From: an uncultured Marinifilum sp.
GTDB lineage: Bacteria; Bacteroidota; Bacteroidia; Bacteroidales; Marinifilaceae
Direction of reading: 5' to 3'
Assembly (NCBI RefSeq): GCF_963677195.1
Contig: NZ_OY781918.1
Span: forward strand, 4,204,923-4,268,922
Length of the DNA stretch: 64,000 nucleotides
Of the stretch, positions 45,693 through 55,481 are shown one piece after another. The position numbers were made by a program, and so were the translations under genes. The notes beneath the pieces were generated by a model. That model saw only the letters and a list, made by a program, of their open reading frames with translations. It had not been told where the DNA came from and ran no database searches. The number at the start of each line of letters is the position of its first letter. Position 1 is the first letter of the stretch.

Positions 45693-47474
45693 TTAGGATT
45701 CAGCCTTTATCCAATTTACAAGACCTTTACATTTTATAATTTGCTGTAATTTATCTGGCAAAGGAGGAGTTTCGAAGTATTGATCGCCCAATTGTATTAT
45801 TCCTTCCTGAAAATCAATTCTCAACACATCTCCTTTTTTGTAAAAATCGACAATTTTGCGGTTTACAATTAGTAAAAGTCCTTGGTTTATTGCCGAGCGA
45901 TAAAATATCCGGTTTACCGATTTTACGATAACAGCCTGTACTCCGGCATGTGCTAAACCTACTGCCGGATGCTCACGAGAACTACCACAGCCAAAATTAT
46001 CGCCGGCAATTAAAATATCACCTTGCTGCACTCTCTGTGCAAAAGAATCATCAAATCCTTTGAACAAATAAGGAAGAATACCTTTGCCATCGGAACTCAA
46101 AACCTCGTAGGTTAAATTTCCGGCGAACATCTGATCCGTATTTAAATGATCAATATCGGAATAATCCCAAACGCCATTTTCTTTTCTATTCTCTTTATCT
46201 GGGATGATAATTTTAGCACTCTGTTTCTTTTTAAATGGGAATTGCTTGTTTTGACAAGAATTGTTTTCTGGATTAGTAATTTTACCTGTAAGTGCAGAAC
46301 TAGCAACTGTAGCTGGAGATGCAAGATATATTTGAGCATTTTTATTGCCCATTCGTCCCAAAAAATTTCTGTTAGCTGTTGATATTACCGTAAAGCCATC
46401 GGCAGGAATTCCTTGTCCCGTTCCCAAACAAGGTCCGCATGACGCCCCCAAAATAGTAGCTCCTGCTTTCATTAGCTTTGTAATAATTCCCTCTTCTATA
46501 GCTTTCAGATAAATCTCTTTGGAGGCTGGCGCTACCAGCAATTGAAATCCGGCAGCAACTTGTTTTCCATTCAATATTCTTGCTGCAATTCGTAAATCCT
46601 CTAATCGTCCATTTGTACAAGTCCCTATCAAGCCCTCATTTAACTTCACCCCTTTTACTTCTGATATGCTTTTAACATTATCGACATGATAAGGAGCGGC
46701 AACTAGTGGAAACAAATCGTCTAAATTAATTTCGTATTCTTTAAAATATCGTGCACCTTCATCGGCCCAAATGCCTTTTACTTTTTGCCCATAAAATGCT
46801 TCCAAAACCATATCGGGTGGAAAAACAGCATTCTTAGCGCCCATTTCGGAAGCCAGATTTGCCAGGCACATGCGATCAGAAATGGACAGGTTTTTCACTC
46901 CTTCGCCATGATATTCGATAGACATGTAATTGGCACCAGCCGATCCAAGCATCCCAATTATCCACAAAGAAAGATCTTTGGCATAAACACCTTTGGGTAA
47001 TTTCCCTTTTAGAGTAATTTTAATGGATTCGGGCACACGAAACCAGGTTTCTCCGCGCTTCCAAAGACCTGCAGCTTCGGTTCTGTCTATTCCTGCAGCC
47101 AAAGCATTAAATGCACCTGCTGTACAGGTATGACTATCGCTTCCAACAATCAACATTCCGGGTTTTGCATGATTTGCCATGAGTTGATGACAAATACCGA
47201 AACCTGCATCGTAAAATTTTTTGACTCCCTGCTCCTGCACCAATTCTCTAATTCTTTGATAATCGTTTGCCAGCTTTGCATTTGTAGGTGGTGCATTGTG
47301 ATCCAAAACAATCAGGAGTTGATCGGGATTTTTCACCTTTTTACCTCCCATTTTCTGGAATGTTTTTTTTATGCTGGCTGTATTATCGTGTGTTAAGACA
47401 ATATTGGTTGTTTTAAAAACAATACTGCCACTTTTTGCCCCTAAAATTTTCTCAACGAAAGTTAATTTTTGCAT
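45693..47474 (-). CDS. Aconitase/isopropylmalate dehydratase-family fusion A
   Basis: Read from the ATG at 47474 (593 residues, MQKLTFVEKILGAKSG); an ATG at 47516 would add 14 atypical residues. The large-subunit domain (about 1-410) has DSHTCTAGAFNALAAGIDRTEA and [4Fe-4S] cysteines in GTCTNGR and ASCGPCLGTG. The small-subunit swivel domain is fused at about 440-593, with DNFGCGSSREHP. The specificity loop reads AGNLTYE instead of the YLRT type of leucine-pathway enzymes, so the substrate is probably another citrate- or malate-like hydroxy acid. A second, diverged fusion lies directly upstream (47590-49404), and the two may be co-transcribed. Confidence 0.85.
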   Translation of the reverse strand: MQKLTFVEKILGAKSGSIVFKTTNIVLTHDNTASIKKTFQKMGGKKVKNPDQLLIVLDHNAPPTNAKLANDYQRIRELVQEQGVKKFYDAGFGICHQLMANHAKPGMLIVGSDSHTCTAGAFNALAAGIDRTEAAGLWKRGETWFRVPESIKITLKGKLPKGVYAKDLSLWIIGMLGSAGANYMSIEYHGEGVKNLSISDRMCLANLASEMGAKNAVFPPDMVLEAFYGQKVKGIWADEGARYFKEYEINLDDLFPLVAAPYHVDNVKSISEVKGVKLNEGLIGTCTNGRLEDLRIAARILNGKQVAAGFQLLVAPASKEIYLKAIEEGIITKLMKAGATILGASCGPCLGTGQGIPADGFTVISTANRNFLGRMGNKNAQIYLASPATVASSALTGKITNPENNSCQNKQFPFKKKQSAKIIIPDKENRKENGVWDYSDIDHLNTDQMFAGNLTYEVLSSDGKGILPYLFKGFDDSFAQRVQQGDILIAGDNFGCGSSREHPAVGLAHAGVQAVIVKSVNRIFYRSAINQGLLLIVNRKIVDFYKKGDVLRIDFQEGIIQLGDQYFETPPLPDKLQQIIKCKGLVNWIKAES

Positions 47475-47589
47475 AGTGCTAGTAGTACTAAGTGAATACA
47501 AAGTATTGAACAACATAGCTCAAAGAGTAATTATATTTTACTTTTTGTAAGTTCATACCATACTTCGTTTACCTAAGTGGTAAAATTTC

Positions 47590-49404
47590 CTAAAACAAAC
47601 CACCATTTTGATAAATCTCGAGTTGAACTTCAGAAAAGCGTTCTCCTTGTACCGAAATATCCTTAGAGATATTAGTAATTTTGCCCGTTTCAAAATCCAA
47701 ACGAAGTAAATCACCATTGGCTAAATTTAATTCTAAAATTGCATTGCAGGTCATAATTGGGAAAGCAGCATTAATGGCATTTCGCTCATAAATTGCTCCG
47801 TAAGATTCTGCAAGAACAGCTTGAATTCCCAATGCTTTAAAACAATCAACCGCCTGCTGCCGTGAACTTCCACTACCAAAATTCTTATGAACTATAATAA
47901 TATCTCCCGGTTTGGCTTTTTTGGCAAAATCTTCGTAGCCTTCCAGATTATCGAAGGTATATTGTCCCATTTCACTACTATCTGTAATAGAGAGATAGCG
48001 ATTGTGAAAAATCATATCTGTATCGATATTATCAATTGGAATGTACCATACGCGACCTTCTATTTTTTTGGGTTTATGGATGATTTTAGAAGTCGAACAA
48101 AGCATTGTTTCCACTTCTTTTACTTTTATATTTTCCTTGCCAAATTTCACAGGAAGCTCTGGAATCTGATCGTGCGAAACAATGCAGCCTGCAATTGCCG
48201 AGGCGGCAACTGTTGCTGGAGAAGCCAAATACACCTCTCCTTTTCCCTGCTTACCAGGAAAATTTCTATTCCCAGTGCTTATGCTTACTTCTCCTTCTCC
48301 GTTTTGTCCAACTTGTCCGGCTGCACAACCGGCACAACCGGCATTGGAAACCATTGCTCCTGCTTCCTTAAAGATATTAATCAAGCCTTCCTTAAGACAT
48401 TCATTCCAAATTTCGTCTGTAGCTGGCACAATCTTAAAAACAACATCTGGAGCTACTTTTTTCCCCTTTAAAATACTTGCTACAATACGAAAATCATCCA
48501 TTCGTCCGTTGGTACAGCTTCCAATAAAAGCAGAGTCTATTTTCACTCCTTTAACATCGCTAAGGGGAACTGTATTATGCGGTTCTCCTGGCAAAGAAAC
48601 CCTAGGAACAAAATCATTCAAATTTAAATCAAAAACTTCTTCATAATGCGCATCATTATCAGCTTTTACCAAATCAATATTTTTCCCATTTCTAAACTTA
48701 CTGTATTCCATTATGGCATCGTTTGGAGTAAACAAAATGATAATACATCCCATTTCTGTTGCCATAGATGAAATTGTGATTCTTTCATCAAGAGTTAGTT
48801 CATCTACCTCCCTACCATAAACCTCAACAGAGTATCCAAGCAGAGAATTCGCTCCAAAAAGATTCAACAAACCCAAAACAATATCCTTGGCATAAATTCC
48901 TTCTGGTCGTTTTCCATTTAAATTTATTTTAACAGATTTGGGAACTTTAAACCAAACTTTCCCCTTATGAATTGCAGCAGCAATATCCTTATCGCCCATC
49001 CCTTGTCCGAATGCTCCTACGGCACCTAAAATATTAGCATGAGAATCGGTTGTTACAGCAGTAATTCCCGAATAAGCCAAACCTTGTTCGATTAAAGTAT
49101 GCGTTCCTATACCAACATTAATATCGTATACTTTTATTCCATTATCCCGGGCAAACAATCGGCATATTTGCTGATTAACAGCATATTTCTGATCTGAACC
49201 CGTTGGGTTGCAATCGAAAGTAAAAAAGGTTTTTTGAGGATCAGCAATTCTTAAATTGTACTCCTGAATATTTTTAACCACATTGGCTCCACCAAAATCA
49301 CGGGCAGCACGAATATCAATTTCAATATCAACAATATCGCCTGGTTTAACAGTACTCTCTTCGGAGTGATTTGCCAAAATCTTCTCGATTAATGTCATTC
49401 CCAT
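47590..49404 (-). CDS. Aconitase/isopropylmalate dehydratase-family fusion B
   Basis: This 604-residue hydro-lyase has the same large+small fusion as its neighbour. The N-terminus is MGMTLIEKILANHS; TTDSHANILGAVGAFGQGMGD is the substrate-binding stretch, and the iron-sulfur cysteines are in GSCTNGR and NAGCAGCAAGQ. The swivel domain contains NRYLSITDSSE and HKNFGSGSSRQQA. YLSI at the specificity loop again differs from known LeuD types. Homologues are annotated as homoaconitase/3-isopropylmalate dehydratase family proteins. Sequence alone does not fix the substrate. It precedes fusion A by about 115 bp on the same strand. Confidence 0.85.
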   Translation of the reverse strand: MGMTLIEKILANHSEESTVKPGDIVDIEIDIRAARDFGGANVVKNIQEYNLRIADPQKTFFTFDCNPTGSDQKYAVNQQICRLFARDNGIKVYDINVGIGTHTLIEQGLAYSGITAVTTDSHANILGAVGAFGQGMGDKDIAAAIHKGKVWFKVPKSVKINLNGKRPEGIYAKDIVLGLLNLFGANSLLGYSVEVYGREVDELTLDERITISSMATEMGCIIILFTPNDAIMEYSKFRNGKNIDLVKADNDAHYEEVFDLNLNDFVPRVSLPGEPHNTVPLSDVKGVKIDSAFIGSCTNGRMDDFRIVASILKGKKVAPDVVFKIVPATDEIWNECLKEGLINIFKEAGAMVSNAGCAGCAAGQVGQNGEGEVSISTGNRNFPGKQGKGEVYLASPATVAASAIAGCIVSHDQIPELPVKFGKENIKVKEVETMLCSTSKIIHKPKKIEGRVWYIPIDNIDTDMIFHNRYLSITDSSEMGQYTFDNLEGYEDFAKKAKPGDIIIVHKNFGSGSSRQQAVDCFKALGIQAVLAESYGAIYERNAINAAFPIMTCNAILELNLANGDLLRLDFETGKITNISKDISVQGERFSEVQLEIYQNGGLF

Positions 49405-49579
49405 AGTTCAAGTATTTTAAAGGTAAAAAACTACAGCCCACCAAAACAACCCCTCCTTTTCAATTTACGGAAATAAATTGGCATCCTTCATGATTTTCAG
49501 TTAATTTCTAATTCAATTTTATCGAATTATAATCTATAAATTATAAGAGACAAATCCTTTTCCTTTACAATTGAGCAAT

Positions 49580-49587
49580 TATCTTTG
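49580..49587 (+). promoter_or_regulatory. -7 promoter element of the MFS gene
   Basis: TATCTTTG matches TAnnTTTG exactly and ends 17 bp before the ATG at 49605, implying a very short leader. No good -33 is visible. Confidence 0.5.
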
Positions 49588-49604
49588 CAATTCAGTTAAA
49601 ACAA

Positions 49605-50777
49605 ATGAGCAAAACATACTCCGGAAATATCCCCAAGCTTTACGCAATTAAAATTGCCAAGTGGTTCATGCTTACCATGCCCATTATCGTTCTTTTTTAT
49701 CAGGAAAATGGGTTGAGTATGCAGGATGTTCTTACTCTTAAAGGAATTTATTCGGTTGCTGTTGTAGTTCTTGAAATTCCTTCGGGATACATTGCTGATG
49801 TTTGGGGAAGGAAAAAATCATTAATCTTAGGTTCCATTTTAGGCTGTTTGGGTTTTATCGTTTACTCTTTCAGCCATGATTTCTACGGTTTCTTAATCGC
49901 TGAAATAATCTTAGGTATTGGTAGTAGTTTTATATCCGGATCGGATTCGGCCATGCTTTACGATAGTCTGCTTAAAATGGGTAAGGGTAAAGACTACCTA
50001 AAACAGGAAAGTCGAATAATGTCTGTCGGTAACTTTGCCGAAGCTCTTGCAGGTATTGCCGGAGGAAGTCTGGCTTTAATCAGCTTAAGAACGCCTTTTG
50101 TGTTTCAATCATTTATTGCTTTTATTGCCATACCCGCCTCCCTTTTATTAATTGATCCGAACCAAAATTCTGCAAAAATAAAAGTCGGATTCAATCATAT
50201 TTTAAGTATCATAAAATTCTCGTTGTGGGACAATGCAATTCTGCGTTGGAACATTGTTCTCTCATCGGTAATTGGATGTGCTACACTTACTCTAGCGTGG
50301 TTTATTCAGCCTTACTTGCGCGATTTGAATCTGGAAGTAAGCACTATTGGTGTAATTTGGACTCTCCTGAACCTAACTGTTGGTTTCGTGGCTTTATCTG
50401 CTCATAAAATAGAAGCTTATCTTGGTAAAATTGGAACTTCGATATTTATTGTGCTTGGAATTTCCTTGGGCTTTATTTTAACAGGATGGTTTAATTCTCT
50501 AATTGGCGTTGGTGTACTTTTCTTTTTTTATATTGTGCGTGGAATTGCCACTCCTGTTTTAAAAGATTATATCAACAGAATAACTAAATCGGAAATGCGG
50601 GCAACGGTTTTATCGGTTCGTAACTTCATTATTCGAATCTGCTTTGCTCTTGTTGGTCCGTTTTTGGGTTGGTATACCGATCATTTCACCCTTTCTTCTG
50701 CTTTAATGCTAGCTGGAGTAATCTTCTTTATACTAGGTGGAATTAGTGTGTTTTTTATGGCAAAGGTAGAGAAATAA
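49605..50777 (+). CDS. Major facilitator superfamily transporter
   Basis: This 390-residue inner-membrane protein has about 12 hydrophobic helices and the MFS loop 2-3 motif GYIADVWGRKKSLILGS. A weaker copy appears in the second half (VGPFLGWYTDHF). It most resembles drug/solute efflux-type MFS proteins of Bacteroidota, but the substrate cannot be inferred. It is monocistronic and converges on the sulfatase gene at 50836 across a shared hairpin. Confidence 0.88.
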   Translation: MSKTYSGNIPKLYAIKIAKWFMLTMPIIVLFYQENGLSMQDVLTLKGIYSVAVVVLEIPSGYIADVWGRKKSLILGSILGCLGFIVYSFSHDFYGFLIAEIILGIGSSFISGSDSAMLYDSLLKMGKGKDYLKQESRIMSVGNFAEALAGIAGGSLALISLRTPFVFQSFIAFIAIPASLLLIDPNQNSAKIKVGFNHILSIIKFSLWDNAILRWNIVLSSVIGCATLTLAWFIQPYLRDLNLEVSTIGVIWTLLNLTVGFVALSAHKIEAYLGKIGTSIFIVLGISLGFILTGWFNSLIGVGVLFFFYIVRGIATPVLKDYINRITKSEMRATVLSVRNFIIRICFALVGPFLGWYTDHFTLSSALMLAGVIFFILGGISVFFMAKVEK

Positions 50778-50781
50778 AAAA

Positions 50782-50812
50782 CTGTGCTCGATCTACAAAA
50801 GATCAAACACAG
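50782..50812. terminator. Bidirectional terminator between MFS and sulfatase genes
   Basis: CTGTGCTCGATC (50782-50793) pairs with GATCAAACACAG (50801-50812) with two mismatches, around a 7-base loop. T-rich sequence follows on the plus strand and the AAAAA at 50777-50781 serves the minus strand. Confidence 0.7.
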
Positions 50813-50835
50813 CTTTCATTTATTTTAGGTTTTGA

Positions 50836-52398
50836 TTAATAAAAATCCCAGAAATCATAAGCATAATCAACCTGTTCTTTATAATCGCCCAAGTCAACAG
50901 CTTTCTCTTTCATTTCTTTCTGCATTTCTTCCAATACTTCTTTAAATTCAGGTAGAAAAGCCAAGTTTGTTGTTTCCCAGGGATCATTTTTATAATTGAA
51001 CAAAAGTGTAACCCGAGAACCTGAGACAAACTCACTTTTTGTCTTTCTATCGTAATCTTTCGCACGAACAAATTCAATTAACTTATAATCTCCTTTACGA
51101 TATGCTCTTTGATGCTGACGATAGGCATGATAAGTATAATCTCTTACTTGTTTTTTTTCTCCTTTAATTATAGGCACTACACTTTTCCCATCAACCGATT
51201 CGGGAATTGACACCCCCGTTAAATCACAAATAGTGGGAAAAATATCGTAGGTGTATGTTAATGCATCGATTCGTTTCCCTTTTTCTTCCACATTAGCACC
51301 AGAAATAATGAATGGAACATGAACTCCATCCTCATCGTAAACACTTTGTTTCCCCATTAAACCGTGGCAACCAACAGCCAATCCGCTGTCTCCAGAAAAA
51401 ACAATCAATGTATTTTCATACTCTCCACTTTCTTTTAATGCCTTGATTACTCGTCCAATTTGAGCATCTAAATGAGTAATGATCGCATAATAATCGGACA
51501 AGTGCTGACGAGCAATTTGAGGTGTTCTCGGCCAAGTTGCCAAAGCCTCATCGCGTAAAACCAAGTGTCCATTATCGAAAGGATGCTGTGGCATATACGA
51601 CGGAGGCAATTGAATACTATCAACCGGATACATATCCTTATACTTTTGTGGCGCCTGACGAGGATCATGAGGAGCATGAAAGGCCAAATACATAAAAAAA
51701 GGATCTTTCTTATTGTAATTCTCGATATATTCTATCGCTTTATCGGCAAAAATCTCTGAGGTATGTGGTCCGTCTTCTTCTGTTCCTGTAGGGCCTCTCT
51801 TATCATCTTTCGTAAGTGCTCTACGAACAGTATTTCCATTCTCATCATAAACCAACAAATAAGCATCTTTTTTACTAAATTTTGCTTCCTTATCCCAATC
51901 CCAAAGAGGCATTCGAAAATGATCGGTAAGATAAAGACCACGTCCCATAACTGTCGATCCAGAATCGAAAGAACGAACCAAAGATTTGTTATCCTGATGC
52001 CATTTCCCAACCATTTGGGTGTTGTAACCAGCCTTCTTAAACGCTTCTCCAATGGTAGTCTGACTTTTAGGAATTACATGCCCTTGCCCTTGCAAATGAA
52101 ACAACTGTCGACCAGTCATTAACATTCCACGACTTGGCATACAAGTTGCGCCCGAAAAAGCACCCATCAAATAAGTATTTGTAAATGCAATCCCATTATT
52201 GGCCAAAGCATCCATATTAGGTGTTTTCACATCTTGCTTTCCCAGTGCATGAACACCCGAATATCTATGATCATCCGTAAAAATTAGTAATACATTTTGC
52301 TTTTTTACTTTCTTTGCACTGGCAAGTTTCGCATTAGAAAATACGAACAAGCTCATTACAAGAAAAAAAGCACCAATACCTTTTTGTTTGAAACACAT
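50836..52398 (-). CDS. Sulfatase (formylglycine-dependent), last gene of the GH operon
   Basis: The 520-residue exported sulfatase has a signal peptide at about 1-28 and metal-binding FTDDHRYSG (Asp42-Asp43 region). The maturation motif is Cys86-Met-Pro-Ser-Arg90, where Cys becomes formylglycine, and the motif GKWHQDN follows. FMYLAFHAPHDPRQAPQ and FSGDSGLAVGCHGLMGK complete the active site. It should remove sulfate esters from a polysaccharide or oligosaccharide in the periplasm. It starts 20 bp after the GH28 lipoprotein gene, so it belongs to the minus-strand carbohydrate operon. Confidence 0.93.
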   Translation of the reverse strand: MCFKQKGIGAFFLVMSLFVFSNAKLASAKKVKKQNVLLIFTDDHRYSGVHALGKQDVKTPNMDALANNGIAFTNTYLMGAFSGATCMPSRGMLMTGRQLFHLQGQGHVIPKSQTTIGEAFKKAGYNTQMVGKWHQDNKSLVRSFDSGSTVMGRGLYLTDHFRMPLWDWDKEAKFSKKDAYLLVYDENGNTVRRALTKDDKRGPTGTEEDGPHTSEIFADKAIEYIENYNKKDPFFMYLAFHAPHDPRQAPQKYKDMYPVDSIQLPPSYMPQHPFDNGHLVLRDEALATWPRTPQIARQHLSDYYAIITHLDAQIGRVIKALKESGEYENTLIVFSGDSGLAVGCHGLMGKQSVYDEDGVHVPFIISGANVEEKGKRIDALTYTYDIFPTICDLTGVSIPESVDGKSVVPIIKGEKKQVRDYTYHAYRQHQRAYRKGDYKLIEFVRAKDYDRKTKSEFVSGSRVTLLFNYKNDPWETTNLAFLPEFKEVLEEMQKEMKEKAVDLGDYKEQVDYAYDFWDFY

Positions 52399-52418
52399 AA
52401 GTTTTTCTATTTATTCTG

Positions 52419-53867
52419 TTATTGAATTTGATACTTTTCACCATTAATTTCAACATTATTTACCTTCAGACTTTGCACATCATCCATTACAACTGGATAT
52501 CTATCGTCCTTACTTTCTGTCTTAATTACTACATTTTCAATATCTAGCGATTGAATATGACGTCCCATAATTCCATAAGATGGCAACACACCAAAAAAAT
52601 TGAATTCAGGATATCTTTTTTCATCTTCCTGAATAACAAGTTTTGACTGCTCTTTCGTTCCTCCTCCGGGCAAATAAATCTGAATGTTCTTTAATTTCAC
52701 TGCTTCAATAAGATGCTTTTTTGTTCCTGTCATTAAAATTCCTGATGGTGGAGAAACTCTTGATTCTTCCTTATTCCAAGTGGTTGCTATCACATTGCTA
52801 ATTGTAACATTGCTTATACTACCAACTTCTTGTTTTGGCGCATCTCGGTAGGTACGTAAGCGTTCACCCAAACGAATAAAAATTGGCATGTCAACCTTCT
52901 CCATTTCAATGCTATCAATTTTAATATTATGGATATTAGCACCATCAACACTTAAAATTTTAATTCCTCCCCCACGCGTTTCGTGGATGTAACAATTTGT
53001 AATTGTGATGTTACGAAAATCGCCCATAGATTCGGTTCCAAACTTAATGGTTCCCCAATCACTTTTTAATTGACAATTGCTAACTTCAACATTTTGAGTA
53101 GCAACGGGACTAGTGGTTTTAAAGCAAATGGCATCGTCTCCTGCATCAATGGTGCAATTTTTAATTACTGCATCTTTACTTGAATCCAAATCGATACCAT
53201 CATTATTTTTATGCGCATGGCTATGAATGTTAATTCCATCTACTAAAATATCATTGCATTGAAAAAAGTGACAGGTCCAGGCTGCAGGTTGCTTTAAAGA
53301 AATATCAGTCACAATAATTCCTGATGATTTAACAAAACGAACCAAAAAAGGACGATTACTCACATATTCCTTCAATTTGATTTTTTCAATACCGAGTTTT
53401 TTCAATGTTTTAGCCAACTCAACCTGCTTAAACAGCTGTCCTCGTCCATCAACAGTACCTTTTCCAATTAATGCAATATTCTTTGCATTTAAAGCACCAA
53501 TCAAGCATTTACCACGCTGCTGTCCGACGGCATCGGTAAATGGATCAATAAGCTGATAATCTTTTGGATTCGAACTACCAATTAACTGCGCTCCCTCTGC
53601 AATTTTCAACTTTACATTGTCCTTTAAAAGAATAGTTCCGGAAATGTACTTCCCATCACTAATTAAAACAGTACCTCCGCCAGCCTTACTACATTCGTCA
53701 ATGGCTTTTTGAATGAAGCTGGTATTCAAGCTTTCACCATCTCCTTTTGCTCCAAAATCTTGAATATTCCAAACCGTTTTTTTTGTACATCCTATTAATA
53801 ACACGATTAAAATAAGTCCTACAAAACGGAAGCTTCGCAATTTATTTTTCAACATCTCCATTGCCAT
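52419..53867 (-). CDS. GH28-like glycoside hydrolase lipoprotein
   Basis: This 482-residue protein is a lipoprotein (Cys27 in VLLIGC) with the GH28 N-terminal signature FGAKGDGESLNTSFIQKAIDECSKAGGGTV and a right-handed parallel beta-helix. The catalytic acids are seen in NNDGIDLDSS and AGDDAICFKTT. Where polygalacturonases have GHG, this protein has WGTIKFGTESMGDFRNI, so the His is absent; GGGIKIL stands in place of RIK. It probably cleaves a uronic-acid-containing glycan, but not necessarily pectin. Its ATG follows the fucosidase stop with no gap, indicating translational coupling. Confidence 0.87.
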   Translation of the reverse strand: MAMEMLKNKLRSFRFVGLILIVLLIGCTKKTVWNIQDFGAKGDGESLNTSFIQKAIDECSKAGGGTVLISDGKYISGTILLKDNVKLKIAEGAQLIGSSNPKDYQLIDPFTDAVGQQRGKCLIGALNAKNIALIGKGTVDGRGQLFKQVELAKTLKKLGIEKIKLKEYVSNRPFLVRFVKSSGIIVTDISLKQPAAWTCHFFQCNDILVDGINIHSHAHKNNDGIDLDSSKDAVIKNCTIDAGDDAICFKTTSPVATQNVEVSNCQLKSDWGTIKFGTESMGDFRNITITNCYIHETRGGGIKILSVDGANIHNIKIDSIEMEKVDMPIFIRLGERLRTYRDAPKQEVGSISNVTISNVIATTWNKEESRVSPPSGILMTGTKKHLIEAVKLKNIQIYLPGGGTKEQSKLVIQEDEKRYPEFNFFGVLPSYGIMGRHIQSLDIENVVIKTESKDDRYPVVMDDVQSLKVNNVEINGEKYQIQ

Positions 53868-55415
53868 TTAATTTTCAATGATTTTTTTTCTCTCGATCTT
53901 CAAACAATAAGCAAAATCGCAAGGTTTATCTTCTGGAAAAGCAACTATTAACTCACTTCCTATTTGTTCCCATTGGATTTTTTCATTGGACCCAATCAAA
54001 CTTATTTTTTCTATTTGCCCAGGATACAATTTCCCATTAAAACCTAAACTTTTAATGTGTAATTTATCGCTTGGCCAATCCAAACATATTGCATATAAAT
54101 TATTTCCTTTTTGCGTAAAACGGATATCTTTTTCGGTATAAACAGGAATTAATTTACCCTGATTTTTTCCTTGACCATGATGCCCCGGATTGGTAACTTT
54201 TGCAGGTCCTTCTCCATAAATAACCCAAGGTGATGTTCCGTAAATGGCCTCTCCATTTAGTTTCAACCAGTCGCCCATGGCATACAATTCTTTTTTCACT
54301 TCATCAGCAAAACTACCATCTGCTTTGGGAGGTACATTCAGTAAAATACGACCATTTTTACTGGTAATATCTGCCAACATATCAATTAACATGTTTGCAT
54401 CTTTCAATTTATTTTTAGGATTGTAAAACCAAACCGTTGGCCAAACCATATGCTGCTGCATGTTAATATCAGCCATCCAAGGATCGAATTGCAAACCATC
54501 CAAATTACCATTTTCGATATCGCGCATTGCAACTCCTGGAGGAATATCGAATGATTTGTAAATGAAACCAACCTCTTTTCCCCATTCCTGAGCTTTGTTA
54601 AAATACCGACTCAAGTAGGCTTGCTGAACATCTTCACGAATCCCATTCATGTAAATTCCTTTCTCGGTTTCCATTACTTTTCCTTCCTGCAACAACTTCT
54701 GTTTTTCCAGTTGTAAAGTCCCACCAAAACCAACATCTGTCCATACAATATCAGGTTGATACATTTCCATTGCCTCGGTCATTCTCTCTAACCATCCCTG
54801 CAAATATTCTGTTCTAAAACGACCTTCTTTTCCATACACTTTGGGATCTGTTCCTCTTACTACATTCTCATGTTTTGGCGATACGTAAGTTGTATCGGTA
54901 GTGGAAATTTGCCCCCACAAAGTACTACTGTGAAAAGATGCAATCAATTTCATATCTCTTTTACGAATTTCACTTGCTAGGCTTCCAAAAATATCAACTT
55001 TAGGTCCTTTTTTAACAGAATTCCAATCGGTTATTTTCGAATCCCAATTCAACATGCCATTCACATGCCAGGCTACCGGACCAGCAAACTGAGCTCCGGC
55101 ACGTTCAAACAAATCAACCCATTCTTTTGCTGAAAATTTTTCACCTTTCCATTTCTCTATTGCTTCTGCATGAGGCATTTCATTATTTCCACTTTCGAGT
55201 ACAACCGACTGAGCTCCCCAGTGACTGTAAATTCCAAACTTTGCATCTTCGAGCCATTGCGGGGTATTGTGCTTTCGCAAAGATGACCAGTTGGCTTCAT
55301 ATAGATTTTGCTTGTCTTCTTTTTTCGCTGTCTCATTAACACATGCAGAAAATGAAATACTCGTTGCCACAACGAACAAACTCAAACTCTTTTTTAATAG
55401 ATTCGTTTTAATCAT
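53868..55415 (-). CDS. GH29-like alpha-L-fucosidase lipoprotein
   Basis: The 515-residue protein is a lipoprotein (Cys25 in SISFSAC). It has the GH29 core: WLEDAKFGIYSHWGAQSV, EWVDLFERAGAQFAGPVAWHVNG and the nucleophile segment PDIVWTDVGFGG (probable Asp227). GRILLNVPPKADGSF closes the barrel and a small beta-sandwich domain follows. In canonical fucosidases the second segment has a His-rich HDGF; here AWHVNG is altered, so linkage or sugar preference may differ. It should release alpha-L-fucose or a related deoxysugar from the outside of the periplasmic or outer membrane. Confidence 0.86.
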   Translation of the reverse strand: MIKTNLLKKSLSLFVVATSISFSACVNETAKKEDKQNLYEANWSSLRKHNTPQWLEDAKFGIYSHWGAQSVVLESGNNEMPHAEAIEKWKGEKFSAKEWVDLFERAGAQFAGPVAWHVNGMLNWDSKITDWNSVKKGPKVDIFGSLASEIRKRDMKLIASFHSSTLWGQISTTDTTYVSPKHENVVRGTDPKVYGKEGRFRTEYLQGWLERMTEAMEMYQPDIVWTDVGFGGTLQLEKQKLLQEGKVMETEKGIYMNGIREDVQQAYLSRYFNKAQEWGKEVGFIYKSFDIPPGVAMRDIENGNLDGLQFDPWMADINMQQHMVWPTVWFYNPKNKLKDANMLIDMLADITSKNGRILLNVPPKADGSFADEVKKELYAMGDWLKLNGEAIYGTSPWVIYGEGPAKVTNPGHHGQGKNQGKLIPVYTEKDIRFTQKGNNLYAICLDWPSDKLHIKSLGFNGKLYPGQIEKISLIGSNEKIQWEQIGSELIVAFPEDKPCDFAYCLKIERKKIIEN

Positions 55416-55481
55416 TGAATTATGTTTAGCTATCTTTTAAATTTCTCAAATTATTTTCTTTCTATTTTAATTACAATAAGT

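Noticed and set aside
47887..48646. Long overlapping open frames on the plus strand opposite aconitase fusion B (up to 194 codons)
   Set aside because: They are antisense to a well-conserved enzyme, have unnatural composition (Cys/Phe/His rich) and match no family pattern.
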